Below, one piece after another: positions 46,065 through 58,270 of a DNA stretch of 64,000 nt (within the stretch, counting starts at the first letter, position 1; each line of letters begins with the position of its first letter). A program made the translations under genes and the position numbers. The stretch lies in contig NC_081555.1 in the NCBI RefSeq assembly GCF_963082655.1, forward strand, positions 24,479,291 to 24,543,290, written 5' to 3'. The notes beneath the pieces are model-generated. The model saw only the letters and a program-made list of their open reading frames with translations. It had not been told where the DNA came from and searched no databases. The stretch comes from Stomoxys calcitrans. Lineage: Eukaryota > Arthropoda > Insecta > Diptera > Muscidae.

Positions 46065-46275
46065 ACACTTCTACGACCCCATAAAGTCTATATAGTCTTG
46101 TCATCATAAAATTTTAATTGATCTAGTGACGACCGTCTGTCCGTCTGCCTGTCGTTCCGTCCGTCCCCCTCCGTTCCTTCCTCCTGTCCGTCCCACCTTC
46201 TGTCCGTCCCTCCCTCTGTTTATCTCTCCCTCTGTCCGTCCCTCCCTCTGTCCTTCCCTCCCTCTGTCCGTACAT
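46065..46275 (+). repeat. mini-me core fragment with expanded GTCC-rich microsatellite
   Basis: 'cgaccccataaagtctatat', the core, then an expanded stretch of 'gtccgtc', 'ccctccctctgtcc' and 'gttccgtcc' words up to about 46270. The rest of the element is missing or decayed. Opposite-strand frames rich in Gly/Arg/Thr are artefacts. Confidence 0.65.
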
Positions 46276-46950
46276 TAGAATTCTGCGCTCTAGGTTTAGT
46301 TGCCAGAAGACATAGAAGAAACAGCCGTTCATAATCCCACCAAATCGGATAAGAATTATGCCCACTAGCCGTAAAATCAGGAGTTTGGAAATATATGTTC
46401 ATCCAAAATACTACGTATTCTAGCCGAAATCGCAGATCAATGATACAAAACATGGTCGACAAACTCCAACTCTCATTACCATAAATCCGAAAAAGTTCGC
46501 CTCCCTCTGTGCCCAGCTCGATATCAAAGACCACACGTTGCAATGATGCCTCTCAATCCAAGGTCAACCGTAGGTCTGTAAAAGTCGGTCCCCGGCACGG
46601 TATAACTATAAGCACCACACGGCCTGGAACTTTGAGCTCCAATCTGTTTGGTGTTCTTCGTTATCATGAGAAGCTGGGAGCTACCGGGCGCGTCCACTGG
46701 TTGCGGATAGTGAAATACTTCATACTGAGAAGATATAACTGCAGCCGCGGAAAATCTGGGATATCGAGTAGAGTCTCAGTAAGACGCCGGGTGGCACCGG
46801 CTCATGCTTAAATACTGAGTGCCTATGATGCTCGATACGACATGGCGACATATTGGCGCCTTTAAATAGCCAATGGCCATCATGTTCCCGCTGCGATCGG
46901 TCGTATAGAAGGGAGCGAGCATGCTCACTTATAAGAGCTTGATGAGGTTC
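46276..46950. other. Unclassified, moderately GC-rich stretch
   Basis: A plus frame (46509-46811) has no recognisable domain. Composition and short words ('ggcaccggctcatgc') suggest an old retroelement 3' region, but this cannot be shown. Confidence 0.3.
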
Positions 46951-46956
46951 GTCACC

Positions 46957-47580
46957 GAAAGCCGGAGCGAAAGCCGGAGCGAAAGCCGGAGCGAAAGCCG
47001 GAGCGAAAGCCGGAGCGAAAGCCGGAGCGAAAGCCGGAGCGAAAGCCGGAGCGAAAGCCGGAGCGAAAGCCGGAGCGAAAGCCGGAGCGAAAGCCGGAGC
47101 GAAAGCCGGAGCGAAAGCCGGAGCGAAAGCCGGAGCGAAAGCCGGAGCGAAAGCCGGAGCGAAAGCCGGAGCGAAAGCCGGAGCGAAAGCCGGAGCGAAA
47201 GCCGGAGCGAAAGCCGGAGCGAAAGCCGGAGCGAAAGCCGGAGCGAAAGCCGGAGCGAAAGCCGGAGCGAAAGCCGGAGCGAAAGCCGGAGCGAAAGCCG
47301 GAGCGAAAGCCGGAGCGAAAGCCGGAGCGAAAGCCGGAGCGAAAGCCGGAGCGAAAGCCGGAGCGAAAGCCGGAGCGAAAGCCGGAGCGAAAGCCGGAGC
47401 GAAAGCCGGAGCGAAAGCCGGAGCGAAAGCCGGAGCGAAAGCCGGAGCGAAAGCCGGAGCGAAAGCCGGAGCGAAAGCCGGAGCGAAAGCCGGAGCGAAA
47501 GCCGGAGCGAAAGCCGGAGCGAAAGCCGAAGCGAAAGCCGGAGCGAAGGCCGGAGCGAAAGCCGGAGCGAAAGCCGGAGC
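46957..47580 (+). repeat. 12-bp minisatellite GAAAGCCGGAGC, 52 units
   Basis: 624 bp made of exactly 52 head-to-tail copies; the first 47 are identical, and units 48 and 50 carry one substitution each. GC-rich in an AT-rich window. The unit length is a multiple of three and contains no stop on either strand, which creates long Ser-Glu-Ser-Arg and Leu-Arg-Leu-Ser frames that are almost certainly not genes. Confidence 0.95.
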
Positions 47581-49058
47581 GGAGTAGCCTTGTTTTTGTC
47601 AGAGTGGAAGCGGAAATTTAAAACCTGGAACGGAAGCCAGAGTGGGAGACGGAACGAAAGCCGGATCGAAATTCCAAGTGTTTTTGCCTTATTTTTTAAG
47701 CCGGAGCGGCCCTGTTTTTGCAAAAGTGGTGTCGCAATTTTTTTACAGCAAAGGGCGGAACGATTTGTAAAAATTCGCGCTGTAAAAAATTCGATTTGTA
47801 AAAATACGCTTACGTTTGCTCCGAATTTTTGCATGGTAGATTGTGTCTATCCAACCGAAAGCCGGAGTGGAAGCCCAAGCTAGAACCAGAGTGGAAACCC
47901 AATTTTGCCTCGCTTTTACCAGAATAGGAGGGTAAATTGTTCACACCCCAGAGCAACTCGGGTTGTAAAAAGCCGCTTCACGCAGATAGGTTCTCTGCAT
48001 CGCAGATAGGTTCTATCTTACCGAAAGTCGAAGCAGAAGCCACAGTGATAACCAGACGCTCTGTTTTTGCCATAGTGAGAGCGGAATTTTACAACCCGCC
48101 CTGGTCCGCTACGAATCCTACCGAATGCCGGAGCGGAGCGGCCCTGTTTTTGTCATAGTGGGAGCAAAATGTTTACAAACCGTAACGGAGCGATTTGTAA
48201 AAACCTGATTCATCTTCCAGCTCTACACCGCTCTTGGCGATAAATCGATAGCGTATATCTAATCAAAAAGCTCCCACAGGGAGAGTTCACTGTTTGAGTA
48301 GCCAGATCGCCTTATACCCTGCCAACCCTTTAAGAGTCTTCCCCATGTTTCGAAAATGCTGCTGATTGACCACGTATATAATGATTGTTAGGTTGGACAG
48401 CCGCGAAGGCCGAAGTAAGAGCCGGAATCGAACGGCCCTTTTTTTGCGGTGTAAGAGACGATATTTTACAACCCCGAATGAAAAAAGAGCCGATGCGAAA
48501 ACTGGAGCGAAGGCCAGAGGGAAAGTCAAAGCGAAAGCCGGATTGAAAGCCGGAGCGGAAGTCATGTCGGAACAGAAACCGAAGGCCAGATTGGGAGACG
48601 AAGCGGAATCCGAAGTGGGAGCGGGAGAGAAGCGGACTGTTATGTCAGAGTGCAAGCGGAATTTTTATAACCCAGAGCGGAAGCTAGAGTGGGGCCTGAA
48701 CGGTGCGGCTTTTACAACCCGTAGAGGAATTTTTACATCTCGGAGTGGAACGGAGCCAGAGCGAAGCGTCTCTGTTTTTAGGAGCGCAATTTTAACAACT
48801 CGAAGAGGAACAGATTGTAAAAACTTGATACACCTCCCCGCTCTGCTCCGCTTTAGTCGATAGACAGATAGCGTCTATCCTATCAAGTAGGCCGCAGCGG
48901 AGCACAAGCCAGAAACAGAGTGGCCGATGAAGCGAAAGTCGAAGCTGAATTTTTGCACCCAGAGTGAAAGGTAGAATGAGACCCGGAACATTGCGGCTTC
49001 TACAACCCGTAGCGGAATTTTTCCAACCTGAAGCGGAACGTAGCCAAAGCGGCCCTGC
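47581..49058 (+). repeat. Decayed longer repeat related to the 12-bp array
   Basis: Phrases such as 'gccggagcggagcggccctg', 'tttttgtcatagtgggagcg', 'gaatttttacaaccc' and 'gatagcgtctatcctatcaa' recur at irregular intervals with 'gaaagccgga' remnants between. It looks like an older, larger composite unit from which the clean 12-bp array may have expanded. Non-coding. Confidence 0.6.
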
Positions 49059-49059
49059 T

Positions 49060-49205
49060 TTTGCCTGATATTGCTCCCATATAAACCTATCTCCAGATTT
49101 AACATCTTGAGCCCCTGTGAGCCACAATTGTAATCCAATTTGACTGGAATTCTGCACCTAGTATTCTGCTATGTCGCCTTCTCGCTAAGTTTGGTTTAAA
49201 TCAAT
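49060..49205 (+). repeat. mini-me internal fragment
   Basis: One internal unit: 'gctcccatataaacctatct', 'catcttgagcccctg' and a diverged 'aatttgactggaattctgc'. No termini. Confidence 0.6.
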
Positions 49206-50110
49206 CATGGTGTTGTAGTCTGGTGGACGGCGCTTCAAAAGATTACATACTGTTCAAAACTCAATCAGACCCAAAGGATGGCTTGCTTTCTCTTTGGCCA
49301 TACGGCACCTACGGACACTGTGTTATCCCTGATACAATGTCCAATGTGTTATCCCTTTTACAATGTGTGGATTACACCCTACCCGATCCGCTTTTTGATA
49401 AAAAGTACTGTACCACTAGTCCTGATTTTGGATTGGAACTACGATATCCCTGGAATAGAAGTTTTATAGACTTCTATACGGATGGTTCCATAGTAGACCA
49501 CCAGGTGTGCTTTGGGGTGTACTCTAAAGAAGAATTGGTCATACCCGACCATTGCAGTGTGTTTCAAGGGGAGATCCTTGCAATTAAGGTAGTGGTGGAA
49601 TGACTTAGATGTAATGTGATTAGGACGGCCAGGCAGCCATTAAATTCCTGGAGAATGTATTTCTGAACACAAAAACCGCCCTCGACTGTCGCAACGAGAT
49701 GGTTGAACAGTTCAAAATTCACCTGTTCTGGGTGCCGGGCCACAGAGATAACCCAGGGAATTGTAAAACGGACGAGCTTGCGAGTCTATCAACTACCTTA
49801 CACATTCCATGGATACTGGAATCTGTGGGTATGCATCTAGTGACTTGTAAGCTAAGTTTTCAGGACCAGGCCCAAAGGACAACGAATGATAGATGGTCAC
49901 AAAGAGGGGGCTGTGAGCATTCCAAAACTATGTAACCTAATCTAGATTTGAAGAGGTCTACCACATTGCTGTCACTGGTTAGAACAGACGTCTCAGTCAT
50001 TGTGTCTGTCATGACAGGTCACGGAAAACATGTTGACAGACTGAAGGTTGCCAGAAATTTGGTACGTAAAGTACACGTATGGCCTTCATCTAAGTTTAAG
50101 TGAGTTACTA
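49206..50110 (+). pseudogene. LINE fragment with RNase H domain
   Basis: Plus strand, at least two frames. 49223-49603 carries the first RNase H strand (FIDFYTDGSIVD, catalytic Asp) and the Glu segment (SVFQGEILAIK). After a frame break, DGQAAIKFLE-like sequence stands where DSQAAI is usual. Then 49699-49935 has the end of RNase H, LFWVPGHRDNPGNCKTDELA, and the LSFQDQAQRTTNDRW segment shared with the LINE at 14.4-15.0 kb. Reverse transcriptase is absent. RNase H in such elements degrades the RNA strand during target-primed synthesis. 5'-truncated and frameshifted. Confidence 0.75.
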
Positions 50111-50148
50111 AGATTCGGCACTGGCGATCTTAGCACATTTTTATACCC

Positions 50149-51435
50149 TTTAACATACTAATTTCGTCATTCCGTTTGTAACACCTCGAAATATGCGTCT
50201 AAGACCCCATAAAGTATATATGTTCTAGATCGTCATGACATTTTAAGTCGATCAAGCCATGTCCGACCGTCTGTCTGTCGAAAGCACGTTAACTTTCGAA
50301 GGAGTACAGCTAGCCGCTTGAAATTTTGCATAAATATATCTTATTAGTGTACGTCGGTTGGGATTGTAAATGAGCCTAATCGGTCTATGTTTTGGTATAG
50401 CTGCCATATAAACCGATCTTGGGTCTTGACTTCTTAAGCATCTAGAGTGCGCAATTTTTATACGATTTGGCCGAAAATTTGCACGTGGTATTTTGGTTTT
50501 CACTTCCAACAACTGCGCTCAGTATGGTTCAAAGCGGTTCACAACCTGAATTAGCTGCCATATAAAACGATATCGGGTCTTGACTTCTTGAGCATATAGA
50601 GGGCGCAATTATTATCCGATTTGGCTGAAAATTTGCATGTGGTATTTTGGTATCACTTCCAACAACTGCGCTTAGTATGGTTCAAAGCGGTCCATATCTT
50701 GATTTAGCTGCCATATAAAACGATCTCGGGTCTTGACTTCTTGAGCATATAGAGGGCGCAATTCTTATCCGACTTGGCTAAAAATTTGCACGTGGTGATT
50801 TAGTATCACCACCAACCACTGCGCTAAGTATGGCTTAAATCGGTTCATAACCTGATATAGCTGCCATATATACCGATCTTGGATCTTGACTTCTTGAGCC
50901 AACAGAGGGCGCAATTCTTATTCGATTTGGCTGAAATTTTGCATGAAGTGGTTTGATATGACATCTACCAACTGCGCTAAGCATGGTTTAAATCGGTTCA
51001 TAACCTAATATGGCTGCCATATAAACCGATCTTGGATCTTAACTTCTTGAGCCACTAGAGGACGCAATACTTATCCGATTTTGCTGAAATTTTGTACAAC
51101 GGCTTTTCCCATGACCTTCAACATACATGTCCAATATGGTCTTCATTGATCTATGGCCTGATACAGCTCACATATAAACTGATCTCCCGATTATGCATCT
51201 TGAGCCCCTACAAGGCACAATTCTTATCCGAATGGACTAAAATATTATCCAATGACTTCTACCATGGTGTTCAACATTCAATTCACTTATGGTTCGAATG
51301 TGCCAAACAGTTCTAATCCATTATTCTTTGTTTGCCTTAAAAAGAGATACCGCGCAAAGAACTCGACAAATGCGAACCATGGTGGAGGGTATATAAGATA
51401 CGGCCCGGCCGAACATAGCACGCTCTTACTTGTTT
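50149..51435 (+). mobile_element. mini-me type element
   Basis: 'ttatacccttt..catactaatttcgtc', (TA)n, core, then 'gtccgaccgtctgtctgtcg'. Five to six internal repeats of ~160 bp ('tagctgccatataaa.cgat', 'ttgacttcttgagc', 'agagggcgcaatt'). It ends 'cggcccggccgaacatagca..cttacttg'. Non-coding. Confidence 0.75.
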
Positions 51436-54400
51436 CTTGTTCATGTCATTCTTCTTGTAGACAATATTGGTTTTTTTTTAACGAATTTTCTTTCTAATAA
51501 TCTTTTCCCCCAATGTGCCTTATATCGCGGCACATGCGTGCGCTTTTCTTTTATTTCTTTTTCTTGTCAAAGTGTCACTTTTCCTTTGTCTTACGTTCTA
51601 ACACAAGAAAATGACAGGCCATAAAATAGAAGATGAAGCCAAAGAAACGAAATAAACCAAAGAAAGATCGTTGACTGAGACTGAGCGTAGACTTCATAAA
51701 TCGTTATGGAAGAGCAAGGCATTCATTTTACCACAATAGACTTATGCTGTATGCAGTAGACAGTAGTAGTTTATCTAGCTCAATATCTTGTCAGGTAGGT
51801 GGTGGTGGTGGCGGTGTAGCCGGTATTATGGAAAGATCAGCCAGCAACAGGTAGGTGGTGATGGTGGCGGTGGAGGTATAGGTCACTAACAATTTCATTG
51901 TTAACCAAGAAGCAATTGTCCATTCCAAATTCATTCAAGTCTGACCACCATATATAAATTAAAAAAAATTGAATTGTGTTGACTGCAATGAAATTTAAAA
52001 CTCATGAAGATAGTCAAAGAAAGCCTTCAGCCATGGGTTTCTTCTTTTTTTCACAATTTTTCTATAAGACTTTTGAAAAACGTGTTCCCTGCCACTCATT
52101 TACAAGTTTTATGTCTTCATTCATGTTTATGGCGGGCAGGCACATTCGTTCTTTCATTCATACCAAATGGTAAGGCATTCCGGACATTTGTCTGTCGGCC
52201 TCTCCGCCTAGGCCATCTAGGCATATGTAAAGAAAAGTTAACGGAAGTTAGAGTATGTGGAAATCTTGGAGATTTGCCTTTTCCCGTCTTTTTGTGTTTG
52301 TAAAGTTGTCTATCACTCTATGGTGATAGTTTGGTAACACGCTGATTTTATCGATTTTTAATGGGCCTTTCTAAATTTCAATTAATTTTCTTTGCTTTTT
52401 TCTTCTGTTATGCCATAGGCGATGATGTTATCTACAAGGGAAGCATAGAATTTTCAATGTTATGGGAATGGGGAATTTTTTAAAACAAAAACTATTTCTT
52501 TTTTTCTTTAGTCCATAATACAAGTAAGTCAAAGACCTTTCTTTTGCTTTGAAGGAAAGGAAAACTTTTGATATCTGACCTTTACAAGTTTAATTCAGAT
52601 ATGCCATTACCAGCCCACGCTCACCTTAGCTAAAAACACATGGCTAAAATTTTAATATCCCCCTCAAGTCTTCATGGGAATGTCATGTCTTTCTAATAGG
52701 AAAGTTTTTATGGCGCCTTGAACATTTTATTGCATTTCTAACAATTTTGTTCTATTTTATTTACCATTAATCCCACGCATTGAAAGTGAAGATATTGTGT
52801 TTGGCATTTTCCTTTTGGTAAGAGATACATATTAGTTTTAGTGTCACAAAGCCTTAGTATGTTAATTTAATGTACCGACTAAACACTTAAACACTACAAC
52901 ATCATAAAAGAGTCATTCATAGAGTTCTACACACTTTGGCAAACTTTTGGACGAGAAAATAGTTCATATAGAAGGTAAAACGAGCCGAGCAATGGCAAAT
53001 TCATCATTGATGAACTAAAGAGAAAATTATTCATGATGCAGTTTAAGTGCAGTAGTGTGATATTTGTCTGGAAAATAACCATCGGCTATTGTTGGCGAAC
53101 TGAAATATTTCAAAGTGAACAAAATGTTTGTGTAACGCATTATTCGTTATACATAGCAGATATATCCAAACATGATCCGATCTAGGCCAAATTAGCCCAA
53201 AAATGTCAAAATATCCAATATATCTCGGTGTTTTAAATTTCAGCAAATTCCATAGTAACATAATAATAAAAACTTCTCAAAGGCTATCAAGTGAAGATAA
53301 CATAAGATTCGGCACGGTTGAACCACAGTCACAAGTTTCGACAAAAAACTAAAAAAAAGGTTCATCCCTAACTAACCAATATCTTCAATGAATCTTTAAT
53401 TCGTTTACAACCACAACATAGCTAATCTCAATTTTTACCGCATGCCAAGACCTTCGAAGGCACACACCCACCAAGGCTATTTAAAATTTGAACTAGTTCC
53501 CATATATAAACAATTCCAACTGGTTTTTTTTTTAATGGCATACAAACCAATTTAAATCTTTAAAACCAAAAACCAACAAGAAAAATTGTAACAATTTTCA
53601 AACATTTGAGGTTTTGTTGTTATTTTACATTTTGATATGTTCTTCTTAATTTAAGCCGTTTCCAATATATACAAAAAAAAAGTTTTAATTAAAAACTTTG
53701 ATATACGGCAAGCTGACGCACATGCACGCATTTCATACAGTTTAAACACCGCACTGCAAACCATTCAGACCGTTCAATTGTCGCACATCCACATCCACTA
53801 CTCCATAAGTACTACTTGGAGTAAATGGCACAAATGACATTTTGTGGTTTTGACCATATATGGCCGATTTGATGGCGATTAAATGATGTGGTCAGATGGA
53901 TGTCATTTCAAATGAATTGAAAGCAAAGCCAAACCACAAAAAAAAACCAAACGTGAACATGATTTAATGAAAATGCAGATATCAAGCTAGCTGACAATAA
54001 TTGGCTGGGAGTGTATGCTGTGCAAGAGCATTTGTAGGACAATTTGTTTTGGTGGGCTTAAAGGATAATTGAGCTTATTTCTATAATTGCCTCTCATTAG
54101 GATACAATGAAACTAATTATAAATGAAGATAAAGTTGTTTAAATGCCTAGGAAGCTAAAATTAAGTCACTTTAGATAATAATCATTTTATGGAAAAATTG
54201 GATAGAGTAGGGTATAGGACATATTTCGTTAGTTTATCAGATTGGAATTTGGAAATCTATGTTGCTTTCAAGTTTGGAATAATTTCCAGCAGCAAAAATG
54301 ATGAAGACGAAAATTGTACATACCCTCCTATTGTCAGAGTATCAGCAAAACTTACCTAAAAAGAGAGAAAAAAATAAATCATTAAATAAATGGCAACAAA

Positions 54401-54470
54401 AATAATGTTTTAAAAAATTTGAAAACAATAAAAAAAATTAATTAAAACAAAAATTTTGCCAAATTATATA
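51436..54470. other. Mostly single-copy non-coding DNA
   Basis: GGT-rich microsatellite near 51797-51880. Around 53130-53335 a diverged mini-me end may be present ('aagattcggcacggttgaac'). No gene, RNA or other terminus recognised; short frames at 51976-52303 lack motifs. Confidence 0.4.
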
Positions 54471-54479
54471 TTTTAAGAA

Positions 54480-55510
54480 TTTTGACAGTTAAAAAATTTT
54501 AATTTAATTAGTACAAAAAATTTTGACAAAATTTAATTTTTATGGGAAATTTTGTCAAAATTTTATGTTTTTGTCAAACCTTTTTTATAGAACATTTTGT
54601 CAAAAATTTTTTTCATAGAAAATTTCGTAAATTTTTTTATCGAAAATTTTGCCAATTTTTTTTTTCAAAATGTTGCTTTTATAGAAAATTTTGTCAAAAT
54701 TTTATTTTTATAGAAAATTTTGTCAAAATTTTATTTTTATAGAAAATTTTGTGAAAATTTTATTTTTATTGAATTTTTTGTCAAAATTTTATTTTTATTG
54801 AATTTTTTGTCAAAATTTTATTTTTATAGAAAATTTTGTCAAAATTTTTTCAAAATTTTATTTTTATAGAAAATTTTGTCAAAATTTTATTTTTTATAAA
54901 AATTGTCAAAATTTTACTTTTATAGAAAATTTTGTCAAAATTTTATTTTTATAGAAAATTTTGTCAAAATTTTATTTTTATAGAAAATTTTGTCAAAATT
55001 TTATTTTTATAGAAAATTTTGTCAAAATTTTATTTTTATAGAAAATTTTGTCAAAATTTTATTTTTATAGAAAATTTTGTCAAAATTTTATTTTTATCGA
55101 AAATTTTGACAAAACTTTATTTTTATAGAAAATTTTTTAAAATTTCATTTTTATAGAAAATTTTGTCAAAATTTTATTTTTATAGAAAATTTTGTCAAAA
55201 TTTTATTTTTATAGAAAATTTAGTCAAAATTTTATTTTTATAGAAAATTTTGTCAAAATTTTAATTTTATAGAAAATTTTGTCAAAATTTTTTTTTATAG
55301 AAAATTTTGTCAAAATTTTATTTTTATAGAAAATTTTGTCAAAATTTTATTTTTATAGAAAATTTTGTCAAAATTTTATTTTTATAGAAAATTTTGTCAA
55401 AATTTTATTTTTATAGAAAATTTTGTCAAAATTTTATTTTTATAGAAAATTTTGTCAAAATTTTATTTTTATAGAAAATTTTGTCAAAATTTTATTTTTA
55501 TAGAAATTTA
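54480..55510 (+). repeat. Second 29-bp AT-rich minisatellite array
   Basis: Same unit and orientation as 5.3-7.1 kb, about 33 copies, diverged at the left edge and nearly uniform from about 54.9 kb. Confidence 0.95.
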
Positions 55511-55689
55511 TTTTTTTTTTTAAATTTTATTTTTCGACATTTAAAGAGCTTTTAGTGAAATACCATGCTACGAAAATAGTATTGGTATGTATTTAGCTTG
55601 GCTAACTGTTAAACAATTTAAATGCCTTTATCTGAATGCCATATGATCTTTACTGATTAATGAATTCGCTCAAAGGGTTTAGGGTCATT

Positions 55690-56319
55690 TGAGTTTGAGT
55701 ATTAGATATACCCCATTCTTTAAAGACTTCTATATGGATACTGGGAAGGACCCCATGGTGGAAGTTGGTGGTTTAAGGGGTGGCGTGGACCCTCAGAAAC
55801 ATGGTCCCGAAAATGGGTACGAATTTCGTGCTCTACTCCCAAATACCTTTCATTTGAGCTCCATATTTCCATGGTTGGAAATTTTTCTCCAATTATGTTC
55901 AATTTAGGGGTGTTTTCTGGGGTGAGGAGGTCCATTGGTTTAAGGAAAGTTTATGGAATGAAGCTTCCCCCAAACACTTGGCCCCAAAATTGGTTATCAA
56001 TTCTTTTTCTAATCTCAAATACCTTTGATTTGACCCACATATTGTCATGGTCGGTAAATTTGTACTCTTGGGGGTGTTTTGGAGAAGAGTCTGTGCCCCA
56101 AATACCTGGCCCCCATTTGATGGATTGGATTTCGGGCTCTAATCCCCAATTTCGTGCTCTGAACCCCACAATGACGTGGTCGGTTAATATGTCCAACTTA
56201 AGGGTGTTTTGGGACAAAACACAAACGCTTAGCCCCGAAAAACATCAGCATCGTGCTCTACTCTCAAATATCATTGGCCTTATAATAGGATATCAAATTC
56301 TTTTTCTAATCTCTAATTG
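55690..56319 (-). repeat. Helitron-like subrepeat block
   Basis: Four to five copies of a ~110-130-bp unit ('tttcatttgagctccatat', 'catggttggaaattt', 'ggggtgttttgg', 'ccccaaaattggttatcaa'), inverted relative to 59.8-61.4 kb. No termini seen; it abuts a LINE. Confidence 0.6.
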
Positions 56320-56509
56320 CCGGGCTTGGGTATAAACACCACCCTTGCCTCCTGCCAGGCTTTCGGAGTATTTGAATGTGCTATGCACGCTGTGAAAATT
56401 TTGGCTGTCTGGAGCCTCGTCTGCCCAAAATTTTCACAGCGTGCATAGAACTTTCATATACTCCGAAAGCCTGGCAGGTGGCAAGGGTGGTGTTTATACA
56501 CAAGCCCGG
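56320..56509. repeat. 85-bp inverted duplication in LINE
   Basis: Arms 56320-56404 and 56425-56509 are inverted copies with a few mismatches around a 20-base spacer. The right arm is in sense with the LINE coding strand. Confidence 0.85.
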
Positions 56510-58270
56510 CAAGGCAAGTTATGCGACACCAAAGGCCTACAGACCCATAAGCCTTACGTCCTTTCTACTCAAAACCATGGCACGTATTGTGGACACCATG
56601 ATAAAGAGTATGACATCCAGCGAACTGCTCAGATACAAACAGCATGGGCCAAATTAACGCACCACGTTTCCTCAATAAGACGTTTCGATATCTGACAAAG
56701 TCAAATACTTAGGTGTGATCTTGGGCGGGAAACTAAATTAGAAGTGTCACATTCAAGAGCATACTGAGAAGGCTCACAGATGTTGGGCATTATGTAAACA
56801 GGCCGTAGACTCGAAATGGGGCCTGAATCCGAGGATAGTCCACTGGCTCTACAGGAGCGTGATGAGACAAATACTTACTTACGCCTCAGTAGTTCAGTGG
56901 ACTGCTATGGAGAAAAAGTGCAAGATAAGGGCCATACAACAGGTTCAGAGAACATGTTGTCTTGGCATAGGCGGAGCCATGAGGACCACGCCCACTAGCG
57001 CACTGGAGACTATTCTAGATATCCGACCCATTGACATACAGATTAAGTGTGAGGCAGCCACTGTGGCTATGAGACTTAAGGCGATGGGAGATCGCGGTTA
57101 ATCGAGGCGTCAATAGGAAACCTGGGAGGAAGGGAAGTGGTTTCCGATCGGATACCTGAGATGAACCTTGAACCTTGCCCACTAGCGCACTGGAGACTAT
57201 TCTAGATATCCGACCCATTGACATACAGATTAAGTGTGGGGCAGCCACTGTGGCTATGAGACTTAAGGCGATGGGAGATCGCGGTTAATCGAGGCGTCAA
57301 TAGGAAACCTGGGAGGAAGGGAAGTGGTTTCCGATCGGATACCTGAGATGAACCTTGAGGTCGAATCCCAGGCACTGCTGTCATCGGCATAGTCTTGGAT
57401 TGACGGAACCCTAGTATTGCCATCTGGAAGATCATTTTACACGGATGGATCAAAGCTAGATGACAAAGTAGGCCTTGGTGGTCTACATTTAGAACCCAGG
57501 GACTGAGATCTGTTTTAGACTGCTAACGCGAGGATGTCGAGTGTGAACTTCTTTACCGACAGTAAAATTGCCATAAGGGCAATAACTACCAGGACGGTAA
57601 GGTCACGAACAGTCTTGCAGTGTAGGAAGGAGATTAACGCCTTCTCAGAGGATGGCAAAATCCGCATGGTTTGGGTGCCAGGCCATAACGGAGTAAGGAG
57701 AAATGAAAGGGCAGAAGATTTGGCGGTGAAGGCCAGAGGACTGCCGTCAATAAACTTGGTTAAAGCGAAGCCTTTCGGGTCGACGCAGTCCGAGTTAAGG
57801 GAGTGGGCGACAAATGCGCATGCAACATTGTGGAACAGCAAAATGGTCGGTAGGACGTCGAAAATCCTATGGGGCGAGGCTTTTACTGAAAGGAGGCAAG
57901 AAGGAGATCAGCAAAGCTTTTGGTATGATAACGGGACACATAGGACTACGAGCTCACTTATGTAAAATTGGTGCGACAAGTGATAGCATGTGTAGGGAAT
58001 GCGGGGAAGATAATGAGACGTTGGAGCATTTCCTTTATCATTGCCTGCCTTTAGCGTCTAACAGATACCGGCACTTAGGTGGAGGCACAATACCAGACAT
58101 GAAACAACTTGGGTGATATGGAAAACACTTAACTTAAAATTTTCTTTTTAGAGGTTACTTTATAGATTTTAGAGCGCACAACAAGCCGCTTACTGGCTTA
58201 GGTGTATGTCCATAGTGGCATGGGGCGGATTAATATATGCACCCCCTTTTCAATCTAACCTAACCTAGCC
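56420..58270 (+). pseudogene. Rearranged LINE: partial RT plus RNase H
   Basis: Plus strand, several frames. RT block near 56450-56650 (VVFIHKPGKASY then KAYRPISLTSFLLKT), then a deletion that removes the catalytic YxDD region. From 56690 follow YLGVILGGKLN and VHWLYRSVMRQILTYA. A 187-bp tandem duplication (56990-57363) shifts the frame. RNase H follows: FYTDGSK (57438 on), FFTDSKIAI and VPGHNGVRRNERAEDLA. A final frameshift near 57870 leads to the Cys/His tail (CRECGEDNETLEHFLYHC, 57990-58045). The 3' end is an AACCT-type run near 58255. This is a non-functional copy from the group of insect LINEs with a C-terminal RNase H (I/Loa-like). Confidence 0.8.
56990..57363 (+). repeat. 187-bp tandem duplication
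   Basis: Two copies (56990-57176 and 57177-57363), nearly identical, both starting at 'gcccactagcgcactggag'. 187 is not a multiple of three, so the duplication breaks the LINE frame. Confidence 0.85.

Noticed and set aside
46921..47883. 320-codon ORF of Ser-Glu-Ser-Arg repeats (and a 301-codon antisense Leu-Arg-Leu-Ser ORF)
   Set aside because: Both come from a 12-bp repeat that has no stop in either strand; open frames on both strands over the same array indicate repeat artefact, not an SR-type protein.
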